The translations under genes were made by a program, and so were the position numbers. Shown one piece after another: positions 42,268-50,854 of a stretch of 64,000 nt of DNA. The stretch is taken from NCBI RefSeq assembly GCF_900890425.1, contig NZ_CAAHFG010000003.1:1054001-1118000 (forward strand). The letters run 5' to 3'. The stretch comes from Pontiella desulfatans (lineage in GTDB: Bacteria > Verrucomicrobiota > Kiritimatiellia > Kiritimatiellales > Pontiellaceae). The notes beneath the pieces were generated by a model. That model was not told the DNA's origin. It saw nothing but the letters and a program-made list of their open reading frames with translations, and searched no databases. Position 1 is the first letter of the stretch. Every line of letters starts with the position of its first letter.

Positions 42268-43553
42268 ACCTCGAATGGATCCAGCACGAAAACTCGCTGA
42301 CCTTGGTCGATAAAGGGGAGCATTCCGCCCTCGTGGTGGAGCGCTTCCTGCGGCATCTGTTTCAAACCTCGCGGTTCTACCGAAGGCAAATCGAAGAAAC
42401 CGGGGTTCCACTGGATGCTCCGTTCGAACTGCTTTCCCGCATGCCGGTCTCCTCCAAGGAAGACTATCGCGACGCCCTGCAAACCGAGGCCTTGCAGACC
42501 CTGCATGCGCGCCCGTTCATCAGCGACTACAGCTCCGGCTCCACCGACAAATGCGTGCTGCGCTTTTCGTCGGTTGCAGAGGAGTTGGCCGAGTTGGAGA
42601 TTACCGAAACCGTGTTCCGCCGCGCGGGCATGGGGGCGGGCGACCGCTTTGTTTGCCTCGAAGTGGGGGCGCCGGAAATATACGACTTCTATTTCCGCGC
42701 CGCGCGCAACATCGGCGCCGCCCAGACGACCTATATCAAGGTGACCAGCCACTATGCCGCATCGTTCGCCCCGCTGTTGCGGTTGGAACCCACGGTGATC
42801 CTCTCCTTGCCGAGCCTGATGGTCAAGGCCTGGCCCTACATACGCGACCATTGGCCGAAGGGGGCGTCGCCGGTCAAGTCGTTCATCCACATGGGCGAGG
42901 CCATGCATCCCGACCTGAAGCGGGAGATTGAAACGGTGTGGGGTTGCAAGGTTTATTCCTTTTACGGGACGACGGAACTCGGCGGCATGGGCGGCGAATG
43001 CATCCATGGCAACGGGTGCCATTTCGACCCCCGCATGGTTTGCCCAACGCTCGGCAATCCAAGCGAGCTTTCCCCGGGCCTATTCGAAGGCGAAGGATAT
43101 TTCACGACGCTCCATTTCCGGAGCCAGGCGGTGGTCAAATACCGTGCGGGCGATGTGGTGCAGCTCGATCTCAACCCCTGCCCCTGTGGCGAGGACTCGC
43201 CGCGGTTGCGCTTTGTCGAACGTACCGCCGATAGCTTCATTATCACCGGCGACAAGTTCCGCTACGAAACCGTCTTCAATGCCCTGCGCAAGGCGGTGCC
43301 TGAGATCGATTTGTTGACCATCCGGCTCGACGACATCCCGGGTTCCGACAAGGCCCGCATCACGCTGGTGTTGCCGAAGGCCGCCGAATCCCGGCGGGAA
43401 CGCATCGCCGAAACCCTGCGCCGGGGCATCTTCGAACTGGACGCGGTGTTCCACTATGGATTTGCCGAATTCGAGCTGGAGTTTGTTTCGCCGGAGGCGT
43501 TCGGCGAACGAAAGATGAAGCGTGTCGTTGATGCAAGGAAGTATTTCTCGTAA
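42264..43553 (+). CDS. PaaK/LuxE-type adenylate-forming acyl ligase
   Basis: A 429-residue ANL-superfamily-like ligase of the phenylacetate-CoA ligase/acyl-protein synthetase group, starting at a GTG or ATG in the overlap with the previous gene. The P-loop SSGSTDKC is at 90-97, the Y-G-T-T-E core motif at 234-238 and the YRAGD motif with the ribose-binding Asp297 at 293-297. It would convert a carboxylate to an acyl-adenylate and pass it to a thiol. Four Cys near 310 (NPCPCGEDS) are a zinc-type turn also seen in PaaK. It follows a NAT-like protein whose Cys could accept the acyl group. Confidence 0.8.
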   Translation: MNLEWIQHENSLTLVDKGEHSALVVERFLRHLFQTSRFYRRQIEETGVPLDAPFELLSRMPVSSKEDYRDALQTEALQTLHARPFISDYSSGSTDKCVLRFSSVAEELAELEITETVFRRAGMGAGDRFVCLEVGAPEIYDFYFRAARNIGAAQTTYIKVTSHYAASFAPLLRLEPTVILSLPSLMVKAWPYIRDHWPKGASPVKSFIHMGEAMHPDLKREIETVWGCKVYSFYGTTELGGMGGECIHGNGCHFDPRMVCPTLGNPSELSPGLFEGEGYFTTLHFRSQAVVKYRAGDVVQLDLNPCPCGEDSPRLRFVERTADSFIITGDKFRYETVFNALRKAVPEIDLLTIRLDDIPGSDKARITLVLPKAAESRRERIAETLRRGIFELDAVFHYGFAEFELEFVSPEAFGERKMKRVVDARKYFS

Positions 43554-43587
43554 AACGTTTGGAAGTGGCCAAAGGCAAGGTGGGGTT

Positions 43588-44628
43588 ATGGTTCAATTGT
43601 TGATGATGATCTTTAGGCGGTTCGCCGTGCTGCGCTCGGTGCAGGTGCTGCGCGTCTGCATCGTCTTTTTCGCTTTGCTGCTCTATGCAACGGCGGGATA
43701 CCGCTACTTCGAAGGACGGGTGAACCCGGACCTCGGTTGGGGCGATTCCCTCTGGTGGGCGATTGTTACCATGACCACGGTTGGCTACGGCGACCTTTAT
43801 CCCAGCACCGCCGCCGGCCGCTTCCTGGTCGGGTTCCCGACCATGCTGCTGGGCGTCAGCATCCTGGGCTATGTGCTTTCCGTGGTGGCGACCGCGATGG
43901 TGGAATCTAGATTGAAGGAGATCAAAGGCATGAACGATATCGAATTGAACAACCATATTCTCATCTGCAACTTTGCCGGCCTCGAAAAAACATTGCAGTT
44001 GATCCATGAAATCCGCCAGGACGAATCCACGCGCGAGGCCCATGTGGTGATTATCGACGAACAGCTCGACGAGCTTCCCCCGGAACTCCAGCAGCAGGAG
44101 AATGTCCATTATGTGAAAGGCTCGCCGGCACGCGAAAGCACGCTCGAGAAAGCAAACATGGCTGGCGCCCGCGCGGTCATCCTGCAGGCCGATCCGTCCC
44201 GACCGAAGGAGTCCGACATTGCCAACCTCCGTGCGGCGCTCACCATCGAAACCCTTTGCCCGGAAATCTTCAGCTGCGTGGAATGCATCGACCCCGACAG
44301 TGCCGTGTTTTTCGAGCGCGCCAACTGCGACAGTGTGGTTTGCATTGCAACGCTATCCGGGCAGATGGTTGTGCAGGAGCTGCAGGATCCCGGCGTCTCC
44401 GCCGTGGTTGCCGAGCTGACCTCCAACCGGCACGGCCGGCAATTCTATCTCGTTGACGTTGCGCAGGGATGCAGCGACTTCAAGGCGGCGAAAGCCCATT
44501 ACGATAACGACGAGACCCTGTTGATGGGCATCCGCCGCAAGGAGGAAAATATTCTGCTTCCCAAGCCGGGCTTCAAGCTGGAACCCGGCGACCGCGCCGT
44601 ACTCGTGGCCGCCACGCGGCCCGCATAA
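43588..44628 (+). CDS. potassium channel with RCK (TrkA-N) domain
   Basis: A 346-residue channel of the two-helix type. Helix 1 spans about residues 20-40, the pore loop carries the selectivity filter TMTTVGYGD (61-69) and helix 2 spans about 76-97. A TrkA-N/RCK ligand-binding domain follows (NNHILICNFAGLEKTLQ; the usual glycine-rich G-x-G-x-x-G motif is degenerate) and a TrkA-C-like end with ILLPKPGFKLEPGDRAVLV. ATG 43588 with AAGG before it is better supported than the ATG at 43522 inside the ligase gene. As the last gene of the PspA/DUF350 operon it suggests that the system controls K+ flux under membrane stress. Confidence 0.88.
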   Translation: MVQLLMMIFRRFAVLRSVQVLRVCIVFFALLLYATAGYRYFEGRVNPDLGWGDSLWWAIVTMTTVGYGDLYPSTAAGRFLVGFPTMLLGVSILGYVLSVVATAMVESRLKEIKGMNDIELNNHILICNFAGLEKTLQLIHEIRQDESTREAHVVIIDEQLDELPPELQQQENVHYVKGSPARESTLEKANMAGARAVILQADPSRPKESDIANLRAALTIETLCPEIFSCVECIDPDSAVFFERANCDSVVCIATLSGQMVVQELQDPGVSAVVAELTSNRHGRQFYLVDVAQGCSDFKAAKAHYDNDETLLMGIRRKEENILLPKPGFKLEPGDRAVLVAATRPA

Positions 44629-44641
44629 GGGCATCGAGGGT

Positions 44642-45070
44642 CTAATCGTCGTCCCTGCTGTAGGAGCGCAACGAACGCAGGAAAAGGCCGAGCCCGCCGA
44701 TCGACAGCACGAGGATGACAATCAGGTCGAACGCGCTCATGGCTCGGAAGCGGAACTGGATCGATGAGATGACACCGAAGACCAGCGCAATCAGCGAACC
44801 GACCGCCAGCAACCAGCCATACCACTTTTTGCTGTCGTAGAAAATGATGCCGACCCCGAACATGAACGGGATCATGACCATGCCGCTGGTGATGCCGAAG
44901 CGCCCGAAGCTATAGAGATGGTAGCCGAAACCGAAATGGGTGCTGACGATGATGGAGTTGAGCAGCATGTAGATCCCGCCACACATCATCACGAGCCCGA
45001 TCAAAAACTGGCCAATTCCCCCCGACGATCCGCCGGCGCCCCGTTTTTCAATGTCGTTGGGCTTTCCCAT
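44642..45070 (-). CDS. small integral membrane protein, unknown
   Basis: A 142-residue protein beginning MGKPNDIEKRG with a Gly-rich lead (GAGGSSGGIG) and then four predicted helices (about 20-40, 55-75, 80-98 and 110-130). The end is a charged RSLRSYSRDDD. I do not recognise the family. It lies two bases after the glycosyltransferase gene, its likely operon partner, so it may help to flip or anchor a lipid-linked sugar. It is convergent with the K+ channel gene. Confidence 0.6.
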   Translation of the reverse strand: MGKPNDIEKRGAGGSSGGIGQFLIGLVMMCGGIYMLLNSIIVSTHFGFGYHLYSFGRFGITSGMVMIPFMFGVGIIFYDSKKWYGWLLAVGSLIALVFGVISSIQFRFRAMSAFDLIVILVLSIGGLGLFLRSLRSYSRDDD

Positions 45071-45072
45071 GC

Positions 45073-45813
45073 CTATGCCCTGGCTTTGGGGTTGCGGCGG
45101 AATCCGTTGCGGACGGCGAGCGTCCAGACCACCCAAAGGGCTTCGTAGACAATGTTGCCACTCATCTTCGATGTGCCTTCCTGGCGGTCTTCGAAGGTAA
45201 TCGGCACCTCGCCGATCTTGAAGCCTTTCATCCAGGCCTTGTGCGTCATTTCAATCTGGAAGCCATAGCCGTTGGCCTTGACGGCGTCGAAGTCGTAGGC
45301 CTGCAGCACCTCGCGGCGGAAGCACTTGAACCCGCCGGTCGGGTCGGAGACCGGCATGCCGGTGATCAGGTGGACATAGATGGCCGCGCCGCGGCTGAGC
45401 AGCAGGCGCGACATCGGCCAATTCAGCACGCGGATGCCGCCGCAATAGCGCGAGCCGATAACGAGGTCGCAACCCCCGAGAATCTTGTCGCGGAAGTTGG
45501 GGATTTCGGTGGGGTCGTGCGAGAAGTCGCAGTCCATCTCCATCACGAATTTATAGTCGCGTTCGAGCGCCCATTTGAAACCGGCAATGTAGGCGCGCCC
45601 CAGGCCGTCTTTCGATGTGCGGTGCAGCACATGCACCCGTTCGAATTTTTCAGACAGGGCGTCGGCCATCTCGCCGGTGCCGTCGGGGGAGTTGTCGTCA
45701 ACAAAAAGGATGTTCACATGCGGAGAGGTGTCCAGCACCGCGGTGGTGATCCTGTTGATGTTCTCTTTCTCGTTGTAGGTCGGGATGATGACCAGTGTGT
45801 CAATCTCGCTCAT
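45073..45813 (-). CDS. polyprenol-phosphate mannosyltransferase (dolichol-phosphate mannose synthase-like GT2)
   Basis: A 246-residue GT2 glycosyltransferase. ATG 45813 gives the normal start LVIIPTYNEKENI. DDNSPDGT and the D-x-D-type MDCDFSHDP bind nucleotide sugar and metal, and the RQEGTSKMS segment near the end is diagnostic for polyprenol-phosphate mannose synthases (Dpm1-type). It has no extra C-terminal helices and would transfer mannose (or a related sugar) from GDP to a polyprenyl phosphate at the cytoplasmic membrane. The small membrane protein downstream may be its partner. Confidence 0.87.
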   Translation of the reverse strand: MSEIDTLVIIPTYNEKENINRITTAVLDTSPHVNILFVDDNSPDGTGEMADALSEKFERVHVLHRTSKDGLGRAYIAGFKWALERDYKFVMEMDCDFSHDPTEIPNFRDKILGGCDLVIGSRYCGGIRVLNWPMSRLLLSRGAAIYVHLITGMPVSDPTGGFKCFRREVLQAYDFDAVKANGYGFQIEMTHKAWMKGFKIGEVPITFEDRQEGTSKMSGNIVYEALWVVWTLAVRNGFRRNPKARA

Positions 45814-45864
45814 GGTGCAGACTGTGGCTGAAATGTGTATGGGTTTCAAGTGGTAAAGGCGGAA

Positions 45865-48800
45865 CTACATACATTTAACCGTCCGCACGCCGGCGGAAGA
45901 AGCCACGATGAGCCGGATGTCCGCCGTTCCGGCATGGGGATATTTCTTTTCCGCCGCCTTGCGGTAGATCTCCATCTGCCCCTGGTAGTCCGCCACGGCC
46001 TTTTCGTCGCTGGCCTCGGTGAATTTATAGTCGAAGATCGCAAATCCATCGCTCGTTTGGCAGAGCAGGTCGATGGTTCCGTCGATCAATGTGTCGTCCT
46101 CGTGCAGGACGAACGGGAACTCGGGAAGCAATTCCTTCATGCTGCCGGTCAGCTGGATCATTAGTTCGCGGGTCTGCCCGATCCGCTCCTCCATCGCCCC
46201 CGCCTCGGCCTTGGTTGCCCCGAAATCCTCGCGCAGGATTTCCAGCCATTCCGCAACCGACCCTTCCCATCCGTTCAAGGCCAGCTGCTCCAGCACGGCA
46301 TGGCCGAGCGAGCCGATGGCCGCGGCGTTTTCCACGCTGCGGAATCCGGTTGGATCGAAAGGACCGTCGCTTTCCAGTTCATCCTGCTCCTTGGCCAACC
46401 GTGTGGCCGGAATGCGGCGGAGCGTGGGCTGCGGCGGAGGCGGGGGGAGGGAATCCAGCGCGCGGGCCAACCCGCCCTCCGTCGGCAGGGCCGCCGGTTC
46501 CGCCTCGGCGATCTCGACGGCGTCCGCAAGCCGGGCATAGGGAATGGCCGGAATCTCCTTGCCGATGAACGGCTCCATATCCTTCAGCCAACCGCCGGAA
46601 ATTTTCCCCTTCGTGGAGGAGGTAACCACCAGGTCGCGTGCGCGGGTCATGGCCACGTAGAACAGGTTTTTCAATTCGTGCGCACGTACGGCCTTGGCGC
46701 GTTCGTTGGCGGCGGCGAAGCCGGGCGAGGCCGCCTGGCTCTTGTCCGGCGAAGTCACCTTGACGCCCAGCATGGGCTGGTGCTCGTCGTCGAAGCTGAT
46801 CCGGGCAAAGCCGCGGTCGGAGTCGGGGCGGAAGCTGGTGTCCGGCAGGAAGACGACACGTTTGGTCAACCCCTTCGAGCCGTGCACGGTCATGAGGGTA
46901 ACGGCGTTCTGGGCGGGATCGAGCAGGGCCGCTTCGGGAACCTGGGGCGGGTTGGCGATTTGCTGCGCCAGTTTACGTGCCACGGCCGCGGGGGTGGTCC
47001 GGGCCCCGCGCTCCGCATCGCGCAGCCAGTCGAGCACCTTGCGCAGGTTGGCCAGCCGTTGCGCGCCGCGCGGCAATCCCGCCAGCAGGGCATCGTAGCC
47101 GGTTTCATCAATCAGCAGGCGCACCAGCTCCGACGCCAGCTTGGTGCCGGGCAACTCGCGGTAGCGGTCGATTACATCGGTTTGGTTTGCAGCGTTGGCC
47201 ATGAGGGTGCCGATGGAAAAGCCTTCATTGCTCCAGGCCAGCTCGGCGATGGTTTCGTCGGACAGCCCAATCCAGGGCGAGCGCAGGAAGCCGACGAGCG
47301 AATAGGCGTCCTTCGGATTCGTGACGACGTTTAGGAACAGCGAAACATCGCGTGTTTCCTGCCGGGTAAAGAGACCGCGCCCCTTGCCGCCGAGGGTGTA
47401 GGGGATGCCCTGGTGGCGCAAGGCCTGCTCCAGTGCCGACTGATGGGTTGTGCGGCGCAGCAGGATCAGGATGTCGGAATACCGGTAGGCGTTGCCGCCG
47501 CCGGTCGGTTGGAAGCCATCGGCGTGGCGATAGGCCGGTTGCCAGTCGCTGTCGCCATGGACTAACAACTGAATGCGGTTGGCCACGGCCTTCATTTCGG
47601 CGGCAACCTGGTCTTGCTTCGAAAGGTCTTCGTCGATATCCGATTCGAGGAATTCGACGCAGGCTTTCTCTCCATCCGTTTCAAAGTCCGGATTGGCTTC
47701 CAGCCGGTCGCCTTCGGCATAGTCCTCCGCGCCATAAACCGAAGAGAAGAGCGCGTTCACCACGTCGAGAATCGGCGCCTTGCTGCGGTAGCTGGTGTTC
47801 AGGTTTTCCAGTTCCCCTCCCGCCGCCACAATCAGTTGCTGGAGGTCGGGCATCACCTCCGGATCGGCGCCGCGCCAGGTATAGATGCTCTGTTTCTTGT
47901 CGCCGCAAATGATGAGCCGGGTGTGCTCGTTCCAAAGCGCCTGGATCAGGTCGCACTGGATGCGCGAGGTATCCTGCACCTCGTCGACGATCACATAGTC
48001 GAATTCCGGCTTGGCTTTCCCGGATGCGAGCAATTCGGCCGCCATGCGCAGCTGGTCGTCGAAATCAACCGAATCCATCGCATGCTTGCGCTGTTGGAAC
48101 CGTGTTGCCACGGTCTGAACATAGCGGGCGAAGGCCTTGGCCGCCGGGAAGCGTGTCCGGTAGTGCTCCCGTTCAACGGTTTCCTCCCGCAGTTGCTTGA
48201 AGCGGGGATAGATGCTTTTCGCTTCCCCGTAGGAAAAGTGGCCGGAAAAATTCTGCCCGAAGAGTTCAACCAGCCGAAGCGGATCGTCGGTCTGCTCCAA
48301 CGCCTTTTCTAGGGCGACGATCGCTTCCGTGGTTTTTTTCGTCTGTTTGGCGAGGCCTTTAAGTTCCTTGAGGATTTGGAGGAAATCGACGATCGATACC
48401 GGGGGCCGGGGTTCCGGTAGCATGGCTTCGGCATGTTCGAGCGAGATGCCCAGGCTGCCGGCTTGGCCAATGAGGGCCGGGACGGTTTCCGTCACGCTCG
48501 ATCCAAAGCCCCCGCCGGTTCCGATCATCTGGGCCCCGGCGCAAAAGGTCTTGAAGTCCGGATCGGTTTCCAATTGCTTGAGCAGTTCCTCGCGGCAGAT
48601 TTGGTTGAGCAACTCCTTGTGCTCGTCGCCCACCAAAACGGAAAAACCGGGCGAGAGGCCGGCTTCGAGCGCATGTTCGCGCAGCAGGCGCGTGCAGAAC
48701 GAATGGATTGTGCCGATTGGGGCCGACGGCAGATGGGTCATGGCCGCAATGGCGCGCTCGGCCGTTGCATCGTTCCCGGATTCCTCCGCCTCCCGCCGTG

Positions 48801-48975
48801 CGCGCAGCAGCCGGTGCGCAACCCGCATCCGCAGCTCGGCCGCTGCGTTGTCGGTGAAGGTCATCAGCAGGATCTTGCGCGGGTCGATCGCCTCGTCCAG
48901 GACCAGTTTTTCATAGAGCCCGGTAACCTGGTAGGTCTTGCCCGTGCCGGCGGATGCATTGTAGACGATGTTCAT
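45865..48975 (-). CDS. AddA/RecB-like UvrD-type helicase-nuclease
   Basis: A 1036-residue DNA repair enzyme. The SF1 helicase part opens with VYNASAGTGKTYQVTG (Walker A, residues 4-19), has DEVQDTSRIQ (motif II) near residue 329 and VHGSKGLTKRVVFLP (motif V) in the second half. The C-terminus has a PD-(D/E)xK nuclease: IDGTIDLL then IFDYKF, where Asp and Lys are the metal and catalytic residues. This is the AddA or RecB architecture for processing double-strand breaks to load RecA. No addB or recC gene is adjacent, and the neighbour upstream is an unrelated lactonase, so the partner lies elsewhere or is absent. Confidence 0.87.
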   Translation of the reverse strand: MNIVYNASAGTGKTYQVTGLYEKLVLDEAIDPRKILLMTFTDNAAAELRMRVAHRLLRARREAEESGNDATAERAIAAMTHLPSAPIGTIHSFCTRLLREHALEAGLSPGFSVLVGDEHKELLNQICREELLKQLETDPDFKTFCAGAQMIGTGGGFGSSVTETVPALIGQAGSLGISLEHAEAMLPEPRPPVSIVDFLQILKELKGLAKQTKKTTEAIVALEKALEQTDDPLRLVELFGQNFSGHFSYGEAKSIYPRFKQLREETVEREHYRTRFPAAKAFARYVQTVATRFQQRKHAMDSVDFDDQLRMAAELLASGKAKPEFDYVIVDEVQDTSRIQCDLIQALWNEHTRLIICGDKKQSIYTWRGADPEVMPDLQQLIVAAGGELENLNTSYRSKAPILDVVNALFSSVYGAEDYAEGDRLEANPDFETDGEKACVEFLESDIDEDLSKQDQVAAEMKAVANRIQLLVHGDSDWQPAYRHADGFQPTGGGNAYRYSDILILLRRTTHQSALEQALRHQGIPYTLGGKGRGLFTRQETRDVSLFLNVVTNPKDAYSLVGFLRSPWIGLSDETIAELAWSNEGFSIGTLMANAANQTDVIDRYRELPGTKLASELVRLLIDETGYDALLAGLPRGAQRLANLRKVLDWLRDAERGARTTPAAVARKLAQQIANPPQVPEAALLDPAQNAVTLMTVHGSKGLTKRVVFLPDTSFRPDSDRGFARISFDDEHQPMLGVKVTSPDKSQAASPGFAAANERAKAVRAHELKNLFYVAMTRARDLVVTSSTKGKISGGWLKDMEPFIGKEIPAIPYARLADAVEIAEAEPAALPTEGGLARALDSLPPPPPQPTLRRIPATRLAKEQDELESDGPFDPTGFRSVENAAAIGSLGHAVLEQLALNGWEGSVAEWLEILREDFGATKAEAGAMEERIGQTRELMIQLTGSMKELLPEFPFVLHEDDTLIDGTIDLLCQTSDGFAIFDYKFTEASDEKAVADYQGQMEIYRKAAEKKYPHAGTADIRLIVASSAGVRTVKCM

Positions 48976-49031
48976 GCAAGCACTATAAAGGGAGCCGCCG
49001 ACCGCCGGAAGCCGAAAGCCCCCCGATCCTC

Positions 49032-49081
49032 AAGGTATATCATCCAGCACCCACGATCGTGGGTGCTGGATGATATACCTT
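49032..49081. repeat. perfect 50-bp palindrome
   Basis: Every base from 49032 to 49081 is complementary to its mirror image, with the centre at GATC (49055-49058). It begins AAGGTATATCATCCAGC. It lies between the lactonase and AddA-like genes, both on the - strand. No T-run follows on either side, so it is not an ordinary terminator. Confidence 0.85.
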
Positions 49082-49123
49082 TGGGGCGGAAGGGGGCAGG
49101 GAGCGGTTGGCTGGTTTCGGAGG

Positions 49124-50221
49124 TTAATCGAGGAATTCGATGCAGATGGGGCCGCCTTCGAAGGGGACTTTTTTTTCCGTGAAGGTGAGCCTGCCGGTTT
49201 TTTGATCGACCTCGAAGAGGGCGATGTTGTGCGATTTCATGCCGCCGACGAGCATCCATTTCCCGGTGGGGTCGATGTTGAAGTTGCGGGGGATCCACAC
49301 CTGCGCAGGTGTGGTTTCCAGTCGTTCGAAACCATCCTCGAAGCGGGTGAAGACGCTGATGGAGTCGCGGCCTTGTTCGGTGAGGTCGCGGTTGGAGGCA
49401 TAGATGAACCGGCCGTTGGGATGAATGCGGATTTCAGCGCAGGTCATCTCGGATTTATCGCCCCCTTCCGGGAGAGTGGAAGCGGTTTTAACGAACTCGA
49501 GTTGACCGTTTTCGGCCGCCTTGAAAATGGAGACGCTTAGGTCGAGCTCGTTGAGGAGGTAGAGCAGGGAGCCGTCCTGGTTCCACTTCATGTGGCGCGG
49601 CCCCATGCTTCCACCGGGGACTTCCGCGAATCCGGCTGCGGAGAGGGTGCCGGCCTTGGGATCGAGCTGGTAGATCATGATTTTGTCGATGCCGAGGTCG
49701 GCCGCATAGGCGTGGGTGTTGGCCGGGTTGACGAAGACGGAGTGGGCATAGGCCTTTTTCTGGCGTTTGGGGTGCGTGCCGGAACCTTCGTGTTTGAAGA
49801 AGGATTTTGGCGCGGAGAGCGAGCCGTCGTCCTGGATTTGGTAGGAGGCCACGGCGCCGCCGCCGTAATGGGCGGTCATGACGCATTGGCCGGTTTTATC
49901 GAGGCTGACGTGGCAGGCACCGCCGCCCTCGGTTGTTTGGGTGTTGAGTTCCGTCAGCGATCCGTCGGTGTTGATTTTAAAGGCGGTGGTTCCGGTGGAG
50001 TAGAGGAGTTCCTTGTTTGGGTGGATGGCGATGAAGCCGCAGCCCTTGGTTTCGGCCGCGAGTGCCGGGGTGGAGAGTTCCCCGGTCTGGGCATCGAAGT
50101 CGGCGAAGTAGATGCCTTTGCTTTTTTGGGTTCCGAAGTAGACGCGCGAAGTGCTGGCACACGCGGTCATGAGGAGTGCGGTGCTTGCGAGGGTGAGTTG
50201 GGTGAACAGTACGGTTTTCAT
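49124..50221 (-). CDS. secreted lactonase-like beta-propeller lipoprotein (6-phosphogluconolactonase family)
   Basis: A 365-residue seven-bladed propeller of the YkgB/Pgl lactonase family. A lipoprotein-type signal (ALLMTACAS, Cys at residue 21) shows export, unlike cytoplasmic Pgl. Blades repeat with strands such as GFIAIHPNKELLYSTG, HSVFVNPANTHAYAADLGID, PRHMKWNQDGSLLYLLNELD and IRIHPNGRFIYASNRDL. The family hydrolyses or binds lactones, but secreted forms have no proven substrate. Here it might act on sugar lactones outside the cell. It is flanked by the 50-bp palindrome and the DUF5615 toxin gene, and is unlikely to share a transcript with the repair gene. Confidence 0.82.
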   Translation of the reverse strand: MKTVLFTQLTLASTALLMTACASTSRVYFGTQKSKGIYFADFDAQTGELSTPALAAETKGCGFIAIHPNKELLYSTGTTAFKINTDGSLTELNTQTTEGGGACHVSLDKTGQCVMTAHYGGGAVASYQIQDDGSLSAPKSFFKHEGSGTHPKRQKKAYAHSVFVNPANTHAYAADLGIDKIMIYQLDPKAGTLSAAGFAEVPGGSMGPRHMKWNQDGSLLYLLNELDLSVSIFKAAENGQLEFVKTASTLPEGGDKSEMTCAEIRIHPNGRFIYASNRDLTEQGRDSISVFTRFEDGFERLETTPAQVWIPRNFNIDPTGKWMLVGGMKSHNIALFEVDQKTGRLTFTEKKVPFEGGPICIEFLD

Positions 50222-50225
50222 TTGC

Positions 50226-50561
50226 TTATCCTTTTATTTCGATGATGGATTCCCCCGAGGCCAGCATTTCAAGCGCAGGGTGGAGTGTTGTGGATAGAAT
50301 CCGCTGAAGGTTAAGGTTTGTTGTGTTCCCGCAGGTCAGCCAAATGACCTGGGGTGGTGTGCCGTGTTGAGATAAAAGATGGGGGAAGTCGGCATCCTTG
50401 GTCAAAACAATCACGTTCGCTTCACGGGCGGCTTGGAATATTTCGAAGTCATCTGCGTCGCGCAGGCCGAGGTCGCGTACGGCCTTGGTTGGGATGGCTA
50501 ACGTTTCCTCAATCCAAGGAGCGAGCCTTGGCGAGAGTTGGGCATCGAGCCAGACCGTCAT
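50226..50561 (-). CDS. DUF5615 PIN-like toxin
   Basis: A 111-residue protein starting at ATG 50561, overlapping the antitoxin stop (ATGA). The front MTVWLDAQLSPRLAPWIEE and the central DADDFEIFQAAREANVIVLT and KDADFP are typical of the DUF5615 PIN-like fold; the acidic residues Asp6, Asp (in RDADD) and Asp (in TKDAD) would form the nuclease site. It belongs to a DUF433/DUF5615 toxin-antitoxin pair, in which DUF433 neutralises the nuclease. The target RNA is unknown. Confidence 0.82.
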   Translation of the reverse strand: MTVWLDAQLSPRLAPWIEETLAIPTKAVRDLGLRDADDFEIFQAAREANVIVLTKDADFPHLLSQHGTPPQVIWLTCGNTTNLNLQRILSTTLHPALEMLASGESIIEIKG

Positions 50562-50782
50562 GCCGCGATGATGGGGTGGTCGATCAGTTTGGATGCGTAT
50601 TGGAGGCATGCCTGGAGATCGGCTTCTTCAAGATCCGGCATTTCCTCAAGAAGTTGCTTGGCATCCAATCCCGCAGAAAAGAGGTCTAGTACATCGGTAA
50701 CCCGGATGCGCATGCCGCGGATACACGGACGACCTCCGCACTGGTTGGAATCGACCGTAATGCGTTCGTTCAGATATGTCAT
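50558..50782 (-). CDS. DUF433 antitoxin
   Basis: A 74-residue protein of the DUF433 family: ITVDSNQCGGRPCIRGMRIR followed by VTDVLDLFSAGLDAKQLLEE, a helix-turn-helix-like front, and CLQYASKLIDHPII at the end. GGAGAT seven bases before ATG 50782 is the ribosome-binding site. Its stop overlaps the toxin start, ensuring that antitoxin is made first. It probably binds DNA to repress the pair; no obvious palindrome is visible upstream. Confidence 0.85.
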   Translation of the reverse strand: MTYLNERITVDSNQCGGRPCIRGMRIRVTDVLDLFSAGLDAKQLLEEMPDLEEADLQACLQYASKLIDHPIIAA

Positions 50783-50854
50783 TGAAATCTCCTTCGAGAG
50801 TTGCATGCACAGTACACGTATAAACGGCGGTTCCGCAAGTATGGGCGGTGAATA

